NCBI GenBank assembly: GCA_030608925.1
Contig: JAUWDF010000020.1
Location: 1-8,262, forward strand
From: Candidatus Bathyarchaeota archaeon
GTDB taxonomy: Archaea; Thermoproteota; Bathyarchaeia; Bathyarchaeales; SOJC01
DNA length: 8,262 nt
Direction: 5' to 3'
Position numbers and translations under genes: made by a program. This document shows positions 6,838 through 8,262 of this stretch, piece after piece. Positions within the stretch are counted from its first letter, which is position 1. Each line of letters starts with the position of its first letter. The notes beneath the pieces were generated by a model. The model did no database searches. It was not told the DNA's origin and saw only the letters and a list, made by a program, of their open reading frames with translations.

Positions 6838-7862
6838 CTCGGGGACCTTCCAAGCATCATAAAATCTGAAGTTCGTCCTCCAAGGAGAATTCTAAAGTGT
6901 GTGGTTCCATCCTTTTTTTCGACTTTTTCGATCTTCCCCTGAGCGATCACAGTTTCACCTTTTCTTGCTTGTTCACAAAATCTTCCTCTAAATGAAACGA
7001 TTTCAGATAACCCTTTCACTTCTACCCCTTGTATGAAGTTGACTCGGTCAAGAAGATAACGACAAGGTGTAAATATAGCCTCAAAATTATCTGAAATCAC
7101 AGCTTCAATTCTTGCATAACCTGCGTTTTTATATCTTATGTCCCCATAATGTTCTCCTATTTCATCCCAATCCTTGACACACCTGATGTAGAAGTCATGC
7201 TGCATAAACTTGCCTTGTAGAACTTTTCTCTTTTCTACATCAACGAATGCTTCAAAAGGCATTTTCGTGTCCTTTGAACGAAAATCATAGAGAATTCTCA
7301 ATTGATTTTCAGTATAAGATGTTATAAGATTCTTCTCATCCTTGAATATCACATTTATTGCGTCGTGTACTTTCTCACTGTTTCGTTGTCCATATACAAT
7401 TGGATCAATGTCGGATTCAGGAGTTGCCAACTGTGCCAGGAGAGAACCTGAAATACCCATCATATTCCAAGGAATGTTTGCAGTTTCTCTAATATGCTCA
7501 AGAAATATGAGTGCATCGTTCTCCAGAACAGAAAGCTTGTTAGTCCCCTTTCTCCTCAGCATTTCCAGATAGTCGATGGGGTTCAAATAGCCTCGAATAT
7601 CTGCATTTGGTACTTCACTAAGAAGTGTACCGAAAACAGGATCAAAGTTCAGATAATATGGTAGTCGTGTCTCAAGAAATTTGTATCGTTCTGAGAGCTG
7701 GTATAATTTCTTGTAGGTAACTCCTTTGGACTCGCGATCTCCGGAGGGATATGGAATAAAACGGGGGAATGCAACTGTTCTGTTTGGAGGATGAATAAGT
7801 CCTTTAACGTCAAAAATGAAATCGTTTTTTGTTTGAAGAAGGTCGCCTTCACGAGCTCTCAT
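6834..7862 (-). CDS. Predicted nucleotidyltransferase, first gene of the tandem pair (COG1665-like)
   Basis: A 342-residue paralog of the next gene with the same three-part layout. The N-terminal block at 4-37 (REGDLLQTKNDFIFDVKG, then HPPNR and FPRFIPYP) aligns with residues 9-40 of its partner. The polymerase beta-type motif is GISGSLLA (136-143; G139, S140), followed by SDIDPIVYGQ (150-159) with metal ligands D151 and D153. The C-terminal domain has FYIRCVKDWDEIGEHYGD (224-241), IFTPCRYL (263-270), EIVSFRGRFCEQA (287-299) and a final ILLGGRTSDFMML stretch, features I associate with the conserved archaeal family. It starts at ATG 7860-7862, with AGAGATGG just upstream and a TATA-like element at 7894-7900. 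It is cotranscribed with the second paralog through a TTGA overlap. The likely role is transfer of a nucleotide to an RNA, protein or small molecule. Family assignment is from memory, and the substrate is not deducible. Confidence 0.9.
   Translation of the reverse strand: MRAREGDLLQTKNDFIFDVKGLIHPPNRTVAFPRFIPYPSGDRESKGVTYKKLYQLSERYKFLETRLPYYLNFDPVFGTLLSEVPNADIRGYLNPIDYLEMLRRKGTNKLSVLENDALIFLEHIRETANIPWNMMGISGSLLAQLATPESDIDPIVYGQRNSEKVHDAINVIFKDEKNLITSYTENQLRILYDFRSKDTKMPFEAFVDVEKRKVLQGKFMQHDFYIRCVKDWDEIGEHYGDIRYKNAGYARIEAVISDNFEAIFTPCRYLLDRVNFIQGVEVKGLSEIVSFRGRFCEQARKGETVIAQGKIEKVEKKDGTTHFRILLGGRTSDFMMLGRSPS
6845..6851 (-). promoter_or_regulatory. Shine-Dalgarno supporting the TTG start of the second nucleotidyltransferase
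   Basis: On the minus strand GGAAGGT sits inside the 3' end of the upstream gene, 7 nt before the TTG at 6837. It partly matches the archaeal anti-Shine-Dalgarno. With the TTGA stop/start overlap it makes TTG at 6835-6837 the best start, since no ATG or GTG nearby preserves the conserved N-terminal block as fully. Confidence 0.6.
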
Positions 7863-7893
7863 TTGCCATCTCTTAGAAACTGGACGAAAAGCA

Positions 7894-7900
7894 ATTTAAA
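7894..7900 (-). promoter_or_regulatory. TATA element of the nucleotidyltransferase operon
   Basis: On the minus strand AGTTTAAATTG contains the archaeal TATA-like core TTTAAAT, 32-38 nt before the ATG at 7862. Transcription starting about 25 nt downstream would leave a leader of roughly 10 nt that includes the AGAGATGG stretch. This is the best-placed promoter in the window and separates the operon from the broken membrane-protein gene upstream. Confidence 0.5.
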
Positions 7901-7983
7901 CTATGCATCTTTCCGGACAAGAAGTTTACATTCATCACATGATGACAGTGCAATATGCATACGAAACTATCAAGGACCTTAGG

Positions 7984-7996
7984 TCTGCAATGCAGA
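7984..7996. repeat. 13-bp palindrome upstream of the nucleotidyltransferase operon
   Basis: TCTGCA-A-TGCAGA is a perfect inverted repeat with 6-bp arms and a one-base centre. The spacer is too short for an RNA hairpin, so a dimeric DNA-binding protein is the more natural reading if it is functional. It lies about 85 bp upstream of the TATA element and 18 bp after the stop of the broken membrane-protein gene. One palindrome of this length can arise by chance. Confidence 0.3.
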
Positions 7997-8013
7997 TTAT
8001 GCTTTGCTTTGAA

Positions 8014-8262
8014 TCAGGCGACCTCTGCGAATTTGAATAAGTCACCCATATTCATGTTTTTTAGGCTGATGAATAAAGGTGTAGTTACGATAGACGCCAG
8101 GATTATAGCCACTATTCTTCTATGGGGTAAATAGGTAAAATCGAATAACAAATTGTCGGTGTTAAACCTGGTGAGAAATACCAAATTGCCAAGGCGCTAC
8201 CGACGATATGATCAGCCAAGACACCCACAAACGCTGCAACAAAGACACCGATGATTAACCTT
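8014..8262 (-). pseudogene. Frameshifted C-terminal end of a multi-pass membrane protein
   Basis: This entry was found by hand translation. From the window edge, the frame 8261-8112 reads a hydrophobic protein (RLIIGVFVAAFVGVLADHIV, then GSALAIWYFSPGLTP and YSILPIYPIEE) and hits TAG at 8112-8114. Shifting frame at 8116-8120 continues it smoothly as RIVAIILASIVTTPLF and on to KFAEVA, ending in TGA at 8014-8016. Restoring one A in the GAAGA stretch would give PIERIVAII and a single ORF. At least two hydrophobic segments are visible, with an Asp-His between them. The style recalls ECF-transporter S-component-like or similar small archaeal membrane proteins, but I do not recognise the family. It is either a decaying gene, a sequencing or assembly indel, or, less likely, a programmed -1 shift. 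The N-terminal part lies outside the window. Confidence 0.65.

Noticed and set aside
5782..7862. MNT/HEPN toxin-antitoxin pair
   Set aside because: Both genes are nucleotidyltransferase paralogs of about 345 residues with extra N- and C-terminal domains. No HEPN-like partner (Rx4-6H) is present, and minimal MNT proteins are much shorter.
7342..7982. Small ORFs over the first nucleotidyltransferase and its promoter on both strands
   Set aside because: They overlap a well-supported gene in other frames and show no domain, and those on the plus strand lack a plausible start context.

Overview
The window looks like an uncultured archaeon of moderate GC, plausibly a Bathyarchaeia-like or other TACK lineage; that placement is inference. 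The evidence is a RAD55/KaiC-type ATPase, a pair of nucleotidyltransferases of an archaeal family (COG1665-like), a segment resembling the archaeal/eukaryotic ribosomal protein eS19, TATA-like elements close upstream of starts, and TTG starts. Every credible gene lies on the minus strand, so transcription runs from high to low coordinates. I see no tRNA, rRNA, CRISPR array or insertion sequence.

From right to left. (1) 8262-8014 is the C-terminal end of a membrane protein whose reading frame is broken by an apparent one-base deletion. (2) 7862-5782 is a two-gene operon of paralogous predicted nucleotidyltransferases joined by a 4-nt TTGA stop/start overlap. A good TATA-like element lies about 35 nt before the first start. 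(3) 5607-1666 encodes a 1313-residue protein: a long TPR-like helical solenoid, a beta-rich linker domain, and a C-terminal RecA/KaiC-type domain whose Walker A loop has been replaced. (4) 1543-797 encodes a single-domain KaiC-like ATPase with intact catalytic motifs, 122 nt after the TPR gene. (5) 498-1 is an incomplete ORF leaving the window. Its N-terminal 120 residues are an unrecognised coiled-coil protein, and its last 45 resemble the C-terminal half of ribosomal protein eS19. GC content drops from about 44% to about 28% near the join.

How the genes work together is inferred. The TPR/pseudo-KaiC protein and the intact KaiC-like ATPase are adjacent, codirectional and share a fold, which suggests a scaffold or regulatory subunit paired with an active ATPase. 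The two nucleotidyltransferases may form a heteromer; their substrate cannot be read from sequence. The two points most worth checking are the replaced P-loop beside an intact KaiC, and the coiled-coil/eS19 chimera, which may be a real fusion or an assembly join.
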